Shown here piece by piece: positions 22,348 to 32,669 of a DNA stretch of 64,000 bases. The stretch is from Closterium sp. NIES-65 (lineage: Eukaryota; Streptophyta; Zygnematophyceae; Desmidiales; Closteriaceae), in contig CANXME010002016.1 in NCBI GenBank assembly GCA_948144175.1, positions 77,501 to 141,500 on the forward strand. The letters are read 5' to 3'. Both the position numbers and the translations under genes were made by a program. Under the pieces are notes generated by a model, which worked only from the letters and a program-made list of their open reading frames with translations, was not told where the DNA came from and searched no databases. Positions within the stretch are counted from its first letter, which is position 1, and each line of letters opens with the position of its first letter.

Positions 22348-23619
22348 ATGGCGGCGATCCGCTCTCGATCATATTCATCCCTTACTTACCAGAGCCGGGT
22401 TGATTTGAGGCTCTGGGCGCTTTACGCCGTCGCTGCGCTACTACTACTTATCGGGATCGAGCCGCGCCTATCTGCAGCAGCATCTGCGCATGAACTTATG
22501 GTTAAGGCAACTTCCGTGCCGCAAACGCCGCACGTGTCAGCAGCAGCAGCGGCAGCGACTGGGCATGAGATCGAGCCGCGTCTGCCAGCAGCAGCAGCGG
22601 CTGGGCATGGGGTCGTGCGAAACTCTCGCTCCGTCTCAGCCGCCCACAACAGCGGCATAGCTGTTACGAACCGCTCCGCTTCCGCGGCCAAGGAGCCTCG
22701 CGCAACGCTCGCAAGCACGCCGCTGTTCCCGTCGATTTTCTTTGCTCTAGCGCATTTTTCCTTTGAAAACTCTCGGATCTCTCCACTTCTCGGTTTGGTT
22801 AGCGACGTCGCGAAAACAGCAGAAATCGATACGCAAACGATCCCTCCGTGGGAGGTCGAGCAGCGGGAGTTGGTCGACAAGTCTGAAGCGTCGAGGGAAG
22901 CTTCTAACCATCCGCGAGTAAACTCACCACAGTCCCGTATTCGTGTCGCTAGAGAGTTACACGAGTCGGAAGCGGCAGCGGCGGTGACGGCGCCGGTATC
23001 ACTATCCCCCAGCAATCCCGCTCTCTTCCCCACCATAGAATCTCCGATCGTAATCCTCAGCGGCACGTCGCCATCCACAATCGCGACAGGTGGAATGATC
23101 GACGACTCACACGAGCCGTTGCCAAGGGCGGGGGTCCTACAGCGGCGCGGCGGCAAGTTGAGCGCGCTTCCGTACCTCGCCTTCCTCGCCACCACTGGTC
23201 TTTCTTCGCTCATCAAGCCACGCGGCTCGGCAATTTCTGCAACCTCCGCAACTCCCGCAGCTCCGGCTACAACCGCGGCATTTGAAGCGACTTTTGAGGC
23301 ACCTCAAAAGTCGGCTACAACCGCGGCATTTGAGGCGTCTCAAAGGGTATCCACAGGATCAGCAGGTTCCTCAAATTCGGCACCACCTGGTGCGCAAAAG
23401 CGCGCCGGCGGGACTCCGAGCGCTCCGCCTGCGCCTCCCGCTCCGCCAAAGCCCGCAGCTTCCGCGCCCCAATCGTCTGTGCCCGCCATTCCTTCCCCCG
23501 TCCCCGCTGGCACTGCTGTTGCAAAGGGGAGACCTAGCGGGGAGGCAACGGGGAAACAAGCAACAAGCGGGGAAACAGCGACCGGGGCAGCAGCGGGCGG
23601 GAGTGCAACGAGCAGCAGC

Positions 23620-23679
<60 letters not shown>

Positions 23680-25902
23680 GACAGTAAGAGAAGTGCCAGC
23701 AGCATCGCAAGTAGTAACAGCCAGAGCAGCAGAGACAGTAGAGCCAGCAACAACAGCCAAAGCAGCCAGAGCAGTCAGAGCAGTCAAAGCAGTCAAAGCA
23801 GTCAAGGCAGTCAAAGCAGCCAGACAAGCCAGTCTAGTCAGAACAGTCAGGGCAGTCAGAGCAGTCAAAGCAGTCAAGGCAGTCAAAGCAGCCAGACAAG
23901 CCAGTCTAGTCAGAACAGTCAGGGGAGTCAGAGCAGTCAAAGAAGTCAAAGAAGTCAAAGCAGTCAAAGCAGCGTGAGCATTCAAACGGGTAACAGCACG
24001 AAACCCACTGGTACCACCAGCAACACAGCAGGCTCAGCTGTCCCAGGCAACGAAAGTGCCAGCAGCAGTAGCGGCAGCAGTGGCAGCACCAGCAACCCCA
24101 AAAAGCCTGTCACCCCACCCACTGTCCCGAATGCCACTGTGTCCGGAGCCCTGTCACCCAGCCCTCCTCCTGTCACCAGCAAGACAGCAGGCTCAGCAAC
24201 TGGGCAGGGCAACGGAACAGCCAACAGCAGCAGCGGCAGCAGTAGCAACCCCAAAAAGCCTGCCATCAATCCCACTGCCCCAAATGCCACTGTGTCCGGA
24301 GCCCTACCGCCCACCCCTCCTCCTGTCATCAACAATGGTAGCAGCGGCAGTAGTAGCAGCAGCGGCAGCAGCGGCGGCGGCACCGGCAGCAGCGGCGGCG
24401 GTAGCGGCAGCAGCAGCAGTGGCAGCGGCGTTGGCGGTGGCGGTGGCGGTGGCAGTAACATCCCCGGAAAGCCTGTTATTGAATCCAGTGCCCCCAATGC
24501 CACTGTGTCTGGAACTCTATCACCCATCCCTCCTCCTGTAACCAGCAACAGCAGCAGCGGCAGCGAAGGCAGCGCCAGAGGCAACAGCAACAGCAGCATC
24601 AGCATCAGCGGCAGCGTGAGCATCAACAACAGCAGCGGGTTCGGTGTGGGACGTTGGGATTACAAAGCAGCAGCCACGTTCTATGGCGAACCTGACGCCA
24701 CAGGCACCATGGGCGGCGCATGCGGTTACGGTAACCTGTACAACACCGGTTACGGCACCATGACCGCTGCGGCATCTATTGGCATTTTCAACAATGGTTT
24801 GCTTTGCGGCGCGTGTTACGAAGTCGAGTGTCTTGGATCGCCGGCCGTGCCGCCCGGGTTTCGCGTCTGCTCTGGAAAGCGTGTGATTATAACAATTACC
24901 AATCTGTGCCCGCCAGGCGGTAACGGCGTGTGTAACGCTCCGCATCGGCACCTGGATATGAGTGAGCCTGCCTGGCAGGTGCTGTCCCCGATTCGAGGCG
25001 CGGGGATTCTCAAAACGCGGATGAGGCGCGTTCCCTGCAGAAAAAAGGGCGGAATAATCTTCCTAATGACCGGAAACCCTTATTATCTGCAAGTTTTGGT
25101 GTATAATGTGGCGGGGGTTGGAAGTATATCCGGGTTTGAAGTCAACGACGGAAGTGGGATGGGTTGGGAGCGGTTCAAACACAACTGGGGAGCGTATTAC
25201 TCCAAGAGCAAGAAATATGGCGGGAGGTCATTATCGTTCAGAGTGACAGCGAGCAACGGAGAGGTGCTGACGATTCTGAATGCTGTTCCTCCGGATTGGT
25301 CACTCGGAGTGGCGTATCAAAGCAGGCTCAATTTCAAGGCAAAGCCTAGAGTTAGACCACCACCACCACCACCACCACCACCACCACCACCACCACCACC
25401 ACCACCACCACCACCACCACCACCACCACCACCACCACCACCACCACCACCACCACCATCGCCTCTGCTAGTGTCACAACCAGTGCTGCCACCAGCAGCA
25501 CCAGGAGCACCAGTGGCAGTTGCTGCTGTTTCTGATGTGGAGCCTCTTCCTCCTGGGCAGCAGAAGGCAGCACCACCAGTATCACCTAGCCAAGGAATTG
25601 GATTCCTCTCTCCAAGTGCTGCAACCTTCGATCAGTCTAGAGGATCCGGTTCTGCTTCGGTTACTCCCTCTCCACCAACGCTCAGCTCTTTAGGATCAAC
25701 ACCTCCCATGGCTCCTCCTTCCTTGAAAAGTGTTGGTGCTATGGGTACACTCAGAGCATCAAATCGAGCGAGGTTACAAACGCTAATGTCGGCGGGAGTG
25801 GCGGACGCACCAGTTTTACACGGTAGACTGTCACGAGAAGAAAAACACCATGACCCACTGTTTGACGGATACATCGATGTTACTGCTGGACTGCATGTAT
25901 GA
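22348..25902 (+). CDS. EXPA: Alpha-expansin-like protein with Ser/Gln-rich and polyproline regions
   Basis: Secreted wall-loosening protein predicted from one uninterrupted exon, 1184 residues from ATG at 22348; the frame is open upstream but has no earlier ATG. Residues 20-50 hold a hydrophobic signal or anchor. Residues about 60-760 are low complexity: Ala-rich, a 23-residue polyserine (AGC) tract, SQ repeats, and three [25 protein letters not shown] repeats. Residues 765-895 match the expansin double-psi barrel: YGEPDATGTMGGACGYGNLY, NTGYGTMTAAAS, LCGACYEV; the usual HFD motif reads HLD near 868 and the alpha-insertion is short. RVPCRKKGG leads to the CBM63 part ending near 1000. Then come 34 prolines and a Ser/Pro tail. 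Alpha-expansins are normally about 250 residues, so this resembles an extensin-expansin fusion. A hidden intron in the low-complexity part cannot be excluded. Confidence 0.9.
23288..23313. repeat. Palindrome with TTTTGAG...CTCAAAA core in expansin coding sequence
   Basis: CGACTTTTGAGG, two bases, then its exact complement. The flanking GGCTACAACCGCGGCATTTG block is directly repeated on both sides. Confidence 0.85.
23611..23679 (+). repeat. AGC trinucleotide tract (polyserine)
   Basis: Twenty-three AGC/AGT codons in a row in the expansin frame; likely length-variable. Confidence 0.95.
23754..23970 (+). repeat. SQ-coding 9-bp repeats, with a 72-bp higher-order duplication
   Basis: Repeated AGCAGTCAA-type units encode SSQ blocks. 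The block containing TSQSSQNSQGSQ occurs twice. Confidence 0.9.
25357..25458 (+). repeat. CCA trinucleotide tract, 34 codons (polyproline)
   Basis: Perfect CCA run following the CBM63 region. It yields long His or Val runs in other frames, which are not genes. Confidence 0.97.
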
Positions 25903-26877
25903 GAAGGTGTGTTTGTACAATAACTAGATACCTGTACCTGTAATGCTTACATGTGTTTGTAAATAAGTGTAGACATTGTGCAATCGCACTCATTACGAAA
26001 TAGAGCATGTGCAGTATCCCAACGGAAAGTGAATCGGGATTCCCCAGCAACCCCTATTTGTTGACCCCCACAACTGGGGGAGGCGTTTGCCTTGGTCAAG
26101 CGGGGCAGCTACCCCTCCTAGAATTTGTTTGTTTTGCCCGAACCTTCCATACGTTCCCCTCCCGTGGAGGTACAGACGAAAGAAGGAACCATTTTCCCAG
26201 CCTTCTAGGTTGGATACTTGCTGGGTGCTTTGAGTTGACTTCCGAGTCGCGCTTCCAAACGAACGGGTGGTTGGTTGGTTACAACCTGGTCGCGCAATGC
26301 TGGAGCGCGGATGATATGCAAGCCAGGCCCGCCCTTCAAATGTCCCCCTCTATTTGCTTCGCGGCCCGTTCACGAGCCGTGAATTTGTAAATTTGGACGG
26401 ATTGCGGAGCCGCATGTGTCTTTGTCAGCGGACACTTGAATTACGGCAACGTCTACACGGGGAGGAGATTTGAAGCGGGTTTGTGAATTTCGTCGATGCC
26501 TCCCATTTCTAGCTCAAGCATTTCCATTTTGTGACTGATAAATTTTCCATTGGCGGTTGGCGCACACTCGAACCCGCTCGTTCACACGAGCGCTAGCACT
26601 TGAAGCTGTCGGGTGGTCATGGTTGGAAGCTTGACCTTTCTCGGAAACAAGCTATGAGCGCCCTTCCTCGAGGAACACTTAAATTCGTCCCGTTTGGTGC
26701 TTTCACCACAGTTTCTAAGGCCAACTCAAGGCCGTTCCCAGGTGGTTTGTTGAGCAGTCCATTTGCACCAGCATAGCCGCCGCATCGTTCTACGAACTCC
26801 TCCTTCCATTCCTACTAACCACGACTACATCGCACCGTCCGGCTCTCGTCTCTTCGGAAACATAGCACATAGCGAAC
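25903..26877. other. Intergenic between the expansin and GH16 genes
   Basis: A frame at 26007-26390 has no recognisable features and is not supported. Otherwise only probable UTR and promoter sequence. Confidence 0.55.
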
Positions 26878-29493
26878 ATGAGTCCTCGCACAGGCTCACT
26901 CGTATCTCAAACAATGTCGTTCGTCCCTCAAACAAACTCGCCCCGCCCTAGTAGCAGGCATGCTACCTTCCTGATAGTCCTCCCGCTCCTGGCAGTCTTC
27001 CTCGCGTCGCTCATCGTCGCGCCTTGCGACGCGCACGTGCAGGTCACTCCGCCCGACCAAGTTCCTGTCATGACGCAAAAGGACCTTCTTAAAGTCATCT
27101 CCAAAACCGAGAAGCAGCAAATCGAGGCGCAGATCCAATCCGCCCTCGCAAACTTCACCGCGGACGGCGGAAACTCGACGCGGAAAAAGGGGGGCCACAA
27201 GAGCAGAAACGGCAAGAAAAAGGGCCACCGAACCGGCACGAAAGGACGTCACCACCCTTTGCGAGGCTCGGGTGTCGTTCTCGATTCCGCCCAAGTCAAA
27301 GGTTACGATGGCGAAAACAACTCTGGTGACGGAATCGGCGAGATTGTCACGCTGCCCACTGGCCCCGGCAGCAACGGTCCCGTTAAAGGCATGGCGCGCG
27401 CCCAAAGCGTTCTCCTTCAGCTGTCTTATATGGAGGCGACTCTCGGTACAGCGTCGAGGCGCGCGGAGGAGACAAGTTCCTGCGGGAAGTTGCTGGTTCG
27501 GGCGCACTTTCAAATTCCCAAGGCGATTGAGTTGGCCGAGAAAGGCGCGCTGATTAAAGCGGGCTGGAAAGTCGCGTTTGCGCGGTCGCTTGTCGAGGAG
27601 TGCCTTAACGCGGATCCACACTCGTCGGTGGCAGAGCTCGCGGAGGCGGCGCGGACAGCAGCAAACCTGTTGATGCCGGACCTGAAGAAAAACGACAACG
27701 CCAACTGGCAGCGGATCCAATGGCTGAAAGATCGCCAGGTAGACCCGATCGACACCAAGGGCGAAGCAGAGCCGTTGGATCCTCTGGAGATCGACTACTG
27801 CGAGAAATTCTCGGAAGTCGACAGCAACAATGTGAAGATTCGGGTGGACACGTCAACCCCTTGCCGTGAGTCGCGGGTACTGTGTGGGGTCTGTGGTAAT
27901 ACCGTTGGCTATGATGACATGGCTTACGAGACGACGGGAATGAGGTGACTTACGAGTCGACTCGGCAATCGTCAAGGGCTCTGTGGGGCTAGCGTTGGGT
28001 ATGGTGAAGCGGTCAACTGGAAACAGGGGGGAATACAAAGGGGAATGTTCCGAAAAGGATTGTTGTGCTCGCTAGTCTTTATTCCAAGTGTCCACCTTCC
28101 ACCCCTCTTCCTCCGTCCCCCCAAGTTTCCCTACCTCCTCCCCATCCCCCTGGCCTTTTCCCCTACGCGTGTGCTCAGACGTGCAGTACCCGTCAGGCAG
28201 CTTGTCGTTTTTGCCGCCTCGAGTTCTGAGTTTCTTTGCCCCTCCGCCGCTCAGCCTCCCCTTTACCCCCCACCACTGGCGGAAGCCGCATGCGCTCGGA
28301 CGTGCAGTACCCCGTCGGGCTTTTTCAGCGCGCGGATCGCCACTTTTCAATCTGCGTTCCGCCTCTCACCCCCTCCCCCTTCCCCTGGCCTCCCCCTCCT
28401 TCTTCCCCGCAGGCGGAAGCCGCGTGCGCACAGACGTGCAGTACCCGTCGGGCATCTTCAGCGCGCGGATCAAGTGCCCCAAAGGGGACATCAGCGGCCT
28501 GGTGCAGTCCTATTATGTACGTTCTTTCTTTGGCTCTCCCGTTATACTCGTTATAAGGCGGTCTGCAGACTCGCAAGTGAGACTGCAATGCTGATTCCCC
28601 TCGATGCCCCTTCCAATCTTCTTTCCTTTTGGCGGTACGTTGACGCGTTTTCGAAGTTCTCAAGGTTCGCCATCCAACCCCCCCTGCTCCAATCCTTCCC
28701 CCCCCCCCCCCCCCCCCCCCCCCACCTCCCCCCGCTGACGTCACTCTCGCGCCTTGCAGTTATCCTCGTTAGAAGGCAGCCGGGATCAGGACGAGATCGA
28801 TTTCGAGTTCCTGGGAAAGGACAAGTGGCAGGTGCAGACAAACTACTACGTGGACGGCAAGGGCGGGCGGGAGGTTTTGATTCCGTTAGGGTTCGACTGC
28901 TCGTCGGACTTCCACGAATACGCCATGTTCTGGAACGAGAATCAAATCATGTAAGTGGACTTACGAGGTGAATCAAAAGCAACAGAACAAACGGATTCGT
29001 GAAAATAAAATTCTGAGGTAAACTTGGCCTGACTCTTTAATGCCTTCATCCGCTGCTTTCCATTCTCCCCGCACTCCAGATGGCAGATTGATGGAAAGGT
29101 GGTGCGCGTGGCGAAGCGCAAGGATGGAGAGCCGTACCCAGTGAAACCCATGTACACGTATGCATCCATCTGGGATGCGAGCTATGTGCTCGACGGGCGA
29201 TGGTCGGGCGACTGGCGTGGCTGGAACGAACCCTACATCGGGTGAGTAACACTAAGGATATACACAAAATGCGCTTTTGTTTACATTTATCATGACTCAC
29301 TGGTGTTAAAAACGCCATTCTCGTTCACATTTCTCGTGGCATCAGCATATGCGTAGTTCATGGGCTTCGCATTTCCATGGCATCTTATCTCAAACCACGT
29401 CTCTCTCCTCTACTCTAATGCTTTGCCGAATCTGCCCACAGCGAGTATGAGGACTTGAAGGTGGTCTCCCCCGCACCCGACGTCTCCTGGTAG
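26878..29493 (+). CDS. Secreted GH16 glycoside hydrolase, XTH/EG16-like, with extra N-terminal region, 5 exons
   Basis: Predicted wall enzyme that cuts or rejoins xyloglucan or mixed-linkage glucan. Proposed join: 26878-27865, 28413-28516, 28760-28950, 29080-29241, 29442-29493; 498 residues, phases consistent, GT-AG. Residues about 30-52 are a signal peptide (LIVLPLLAVFLASLIVAPCDA). Residues 55-300 form an unrecognised region with a basic Lys/Gly/His stretch and an Ala-rich helical part with two Cys. From about 304 the GH16 fold is clear: VKIRVDTS, GSRVRTDVQYPSGIFSARIK, SYYLSSLEG, the catalytic DEIDFEFLG with both glutamates, FHEYAMFWNENQI, WQIDGKVVR, YASIWDAS. The usual XTH glycosylation Asn after FLG is absent, as is the XET C-terminal domain, so it may be closer to EG16-type enzymes. 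Family XTHs are about 290 residues. Confidence 0.88.
28163..28345 (+). repeat. Two upstream copies of GH16 exon 2
   Basis: Worn copies near 28163-28206 and 28276-28345 repeat the CGGACGTGCAGTACCC region and, in the second, GCGCGCGGATCG. The intact exon begins at 28413. Confidence 0.88.
28694..28732 (+). repeat. C homopolymer tract in GH16 intron 2
   Basis: An almost pure C run of over 30 bases just upstream of the exon 3 acceptor. Length here is likely unreliable. Confidence 0.8.
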
Positions 29494-30149
29494 CAGACAA
29501 GGCATGGCAGTGACTTTCATAAGGGAGGGGGGGGAGGAAGGAAGGGGGACATGGCCAATCGGAACAGTACATGTGCTTTACCTCGTAGTACAGTACATAT
29601 GGGGAAACGTATGGGGAAACAAAAAGGGCAGCTGCAACCACTGGAATTTGAGACATCTCACAAGCTAGGGACGGTGGTGGAGCAGGGACACTGGAATCGG
29701 GGTTTCAGGCATCCTCTCCAAAAGCTAAGTGCTATACATTTGTGTGAAGGATATAGTACTTATACTACTGTAGAAAGGTAGTCTAGCTGTGTTTGAGGCG
29801 TACCGGTACCGGTATCGGTAGTCTAGCTGCTGCTAGAGCAGGCTATAGTGTAGGAGGACTCCGTTCCTGGTGCCAAAGATGCTACAGGTTATAGCATAAC
29901 CTGGTTGGTTGAGTCATGAGGCTGCTTAAAATGGTAGGAAGGGGGTGTGCTGATTTTAGCAAGTAACGTTGTGCACTTGTTTGCACCCACGCCCTCTCGT
30001 ATGCTGAATTGATGCTAAACTTCACAGCGAATGGCTTTATGTAACAGACGTCCACAGGCTCTTTGTGTTGTAAAGAAACAAGTCTTTGTTGACATAACAC
30101 TTGCAACTGACATAATGGTTGCAGAAGTCTTCAGAGACTGCTTTTCCCC
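29494..30149. other. Intergenic, no gene seen
   Basis: Holds the GH16 3' UTR. A small CGGTACCGGTAC-type repeat lies near 29800. The frame at 29882-30106 (minus) has no recognisable features. Confidence 0.6.
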
Positions 30150-30273
30150 TCCATATCACAGCAAAATAAGTCGTGCTGGCAAATGACCAATGTTGACACG
30201 CTGCTACGGACACCACCTAGGAGTTATTAGGAAAGCATTCCATTGCTGTTCTTGGCCCACATAATGCTCGGGC
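30150..30273 (+). repeat. Left copy of a 125-bp flanking duplication (copia element 2)
   Basis: Sequence from about 30150 to the LTR start matches 41825-41950 just beyond the right LTR, with roughly a dozen differences. It ends at GGGC in both copies. Confidence 0.85.
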
Positions 30274-30408
30274 TGTCAAACTATATATGATTTATAATTA
30301 GGTTTAGGCTTTAGTGGGGTAGCCAATGTAGGGTACAACTCCTTAGGGTTCTCATCCTTGTACCCAACTCCCTCGATAGTCAACTTCACCTACCTACCTA
30401 CTCTAACA
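30274..30408 (+). repeat. 5' LTR of copia element 2
   Basis: TGTCAAAC...CTCTAACA, 135 bp, followed directly by a primer-binding site. Confidence 0.88.
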
Positions 30409-30423
30409 TGGTATTAAGAGCAG
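30409..30423 (+). promoter_or_regulatory. Primer-binding site of copia element 2
   Basis: TGGTATTAAGAGCAG directly after the LTR, a one-change version of the initiator-Met tRNA site. Confidence 0.85.
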
Positions 30424-30744
30424 TTAGGTCTTAGGACCTAATTTCCTAGTGGGCCCACCGTCAAGTCTCGTATTTTGTAGCCTTACCCTGCCTATCGAGC
30501 TGCCCCACCCGTCGCGTCGCCCTGCTGGCCGCGCGACGCGCGTTTTTTTACTCGTCACGCCGCCCTAGGGCCCGGCCCCGCCCGTCACGTCGCCTTAGGG
30601 CCTTCGCGCCGCCCTCGGTAGCCAGTCGCGCTGCCCTGCTGGCAGCGCGCGACCCTGCCTGGCCCGTCGCGCACCTGTAGGGCCTGCGCGCCGCCTTTCC
30701 TTCCCTGCCGCGCCGCCCTTCTGGCAGCGCGCGGTTCGGCCCTC

Positions 30745-31140
30745 CTACTTGCTGCAGGTGCTACTATTTGCTACTACTTGCTGCAGTTGCTACTACATGC
30801 TGCAGCTGCTACTACTTACTGCAGCTGCTACTACTTGCTGCAACTGCAACTACTTGCTGCAGCTGCTACTACTTGCTGTAGCTGCTACTACTTGCTGCAG
30901 CTGCTACTACTTGCTGCAGCTGCTCCTCCTTACTGCTGCTGCTCCTCCTTGCAGCTGGTGCTCCTTACTGCGGCTGCTACTACTTGCTGCAGCTGCTCAT
31001 ACTTGCTGCAGCTGCTACTCCTTGCTGCAGCTGCTACTACTTGCTGCAGCTGCTCCTACTTGCTGCAGCTGCTCCTCCTTGCTGCTGGTGCTCCTACTTG
31101 CTGCAGCTGCTCCTCCTCGCTGCTGCTGCTACTGCTTGCC
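30745..31140 (+). repeat. Leader tandem repeat, CTGCAGCTGCTACTACTTG type
   Basis: About twenty 18-19-bp units between the GC-rich leader and gag. Leu/Ala/Cys-rich frames through it are repeat products. Confidence 0.9.
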
Positions 31141-31178
31141 TACAATCGCTCTGCCCTGCTAGTCCCGCGCCAGCAGCT

Positions 31179-32570
31179 ATGGCCACCCTCCGCGTTCTGT
31201 CGTTCGATGCCGAGGGTCGCCCGATTCAGTTCGAGGCCTGGCTCGATGACCTGCAGCTGTTCCTAATGAGCGATAGCAAGGACAATGTCTCGCTTTATCA
31301 CCACACGCCTGGTGCCTTAGTCGCTCCCGCTGCCACCCATGAGCTTAGTGCCCGTTCCCAATGGCAGACTCGTGACACTGCTGCTCGAGCTCACGCACTT
31401 TGGCGAGCACAAAACTGCTAAGACCCTATACGACGTTGTAGTTGCTCGATACACCTCTCCTGCCACAGCTGAGCTTAGCCGCCTCATGCTGCCCTACCTG
31501 TTTCCTGAGCTGTCCACCTTTGCCACAGTTGCCGATCTCATCACCCACCTTTGCACTAGCGACACTCGCCTTCGCGTCGCCCTCCCCACGGAGTTCAGTG
31601 CTAAGAGCCCGCCTCCGATGTACTGGACCCTACACTTTATCGTTACCCGCCTCCCTGACTCTCTGAGCTAGGTCAGGGACTATTTTCTCGCTCGCAGTCC
31701 CACCGACCTCACTGTAGACCTCCTAGAGGAGCGCCTCCTTGCAGCAGAGAAGATTATTGTTGCTGTAGGTGCTGCTCGCGGCGCTCCTCGCACCCCCATC
31801 TTTGAGGGGGGCTCTCCCTCTCCCCTCGCCCCCTCCTTCGCTACTGCTGCTGCTGCTGATTTCCTTGGTGCTGAGTCTGCTGGTGGTGCTTCAGCTCCTA
31901 GTGGGAGGCGCCGCAACGGCCGGGGCAGCGGAGGTGGCTCTGGGGGGGGTGGTGGTGGAGGAGGTGGAGGAGGAGGAGGTAGCGGAGGGGCTGGTGGTGG
32001 AAGTGCTGGCGGGAGTGGTAGCGTCAGTAGCGGTGGTGGAGGCGGTGGCGGCGGAGGGGGTGGCGGCGGGGGTGGCAGCGGCGGTGGCGGCGGCGGTGGC
32101 GGTCGGGGCGGTGGTGGCGGCGGCGGTGGCGGTCGGGGTGGAGGCACTGGCACTGGCCAGAGACAGCAGCAGCAGCAGCGTCCCCAAACGTCCCAGCAGC
32201 TTCGTGAGTGGCTTGCTCAGCGTGGGAAGTCTGGGGGTGGTGGTCGCTGCTCATATGTCATTCGCACAGGTGACCGCAAGGGTCAGACGTGCAACAGGTT
32301 CCACACCTAGCATTGCTGCTTCTCCCGCCTTGACAACGCCTGGCGTGAGGAGATGGGAGATGAGTATGAGCGCCCTCGGTGGCATGAGCTGTGGAAGGCT
32401 GGTGTAGATGTTTTGGCTCTTGACTTTGATGCTATTTTCTTTGCTATGTATGCATTGGAAGTTAGTGCTGATGGTGACTGTTACCTGTGTATGCCGCCTG
32501 ACCCAGGTATAGAGCCTGCTGTCTTTGGTGCTAGTGAGTCTGCTCTCTCAGGTACCGCGCCTGCTGAGGC
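31179..32570 (+). pseudogene. gag of copia element 2, broken
   Basis: Starts MATLRVLSFDAEGR at 31179 and matches the intact gag of the nested relative (start 39951). A frameshift lies near 31400-31420, a TAG at 31669-31671 replaces a codon after RLPDSLS, and a TAG near 32308 lies in the region after CSYVIRTGDRKGQTC. A long Gly-rich block (31920-32150) lies in the middle. Confidence 0.88.
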
Positions 32571-32669
32571 CTTGCACACCTTCACACCTGACTCATGTAT
32601 AGAGGCGGCTGCCTTAGGTGCAGACGAGTCTGCTTTCTCCAGTACTGAGCCTGCTGAGGCCTTGCACAC

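Noticed and set aside
22422..24629. Long minus-strand frames rich in Leu, Ala, Thr or Cys
   Set aside because: Antisense of the Ser/Gln repeats in the expansin gene.
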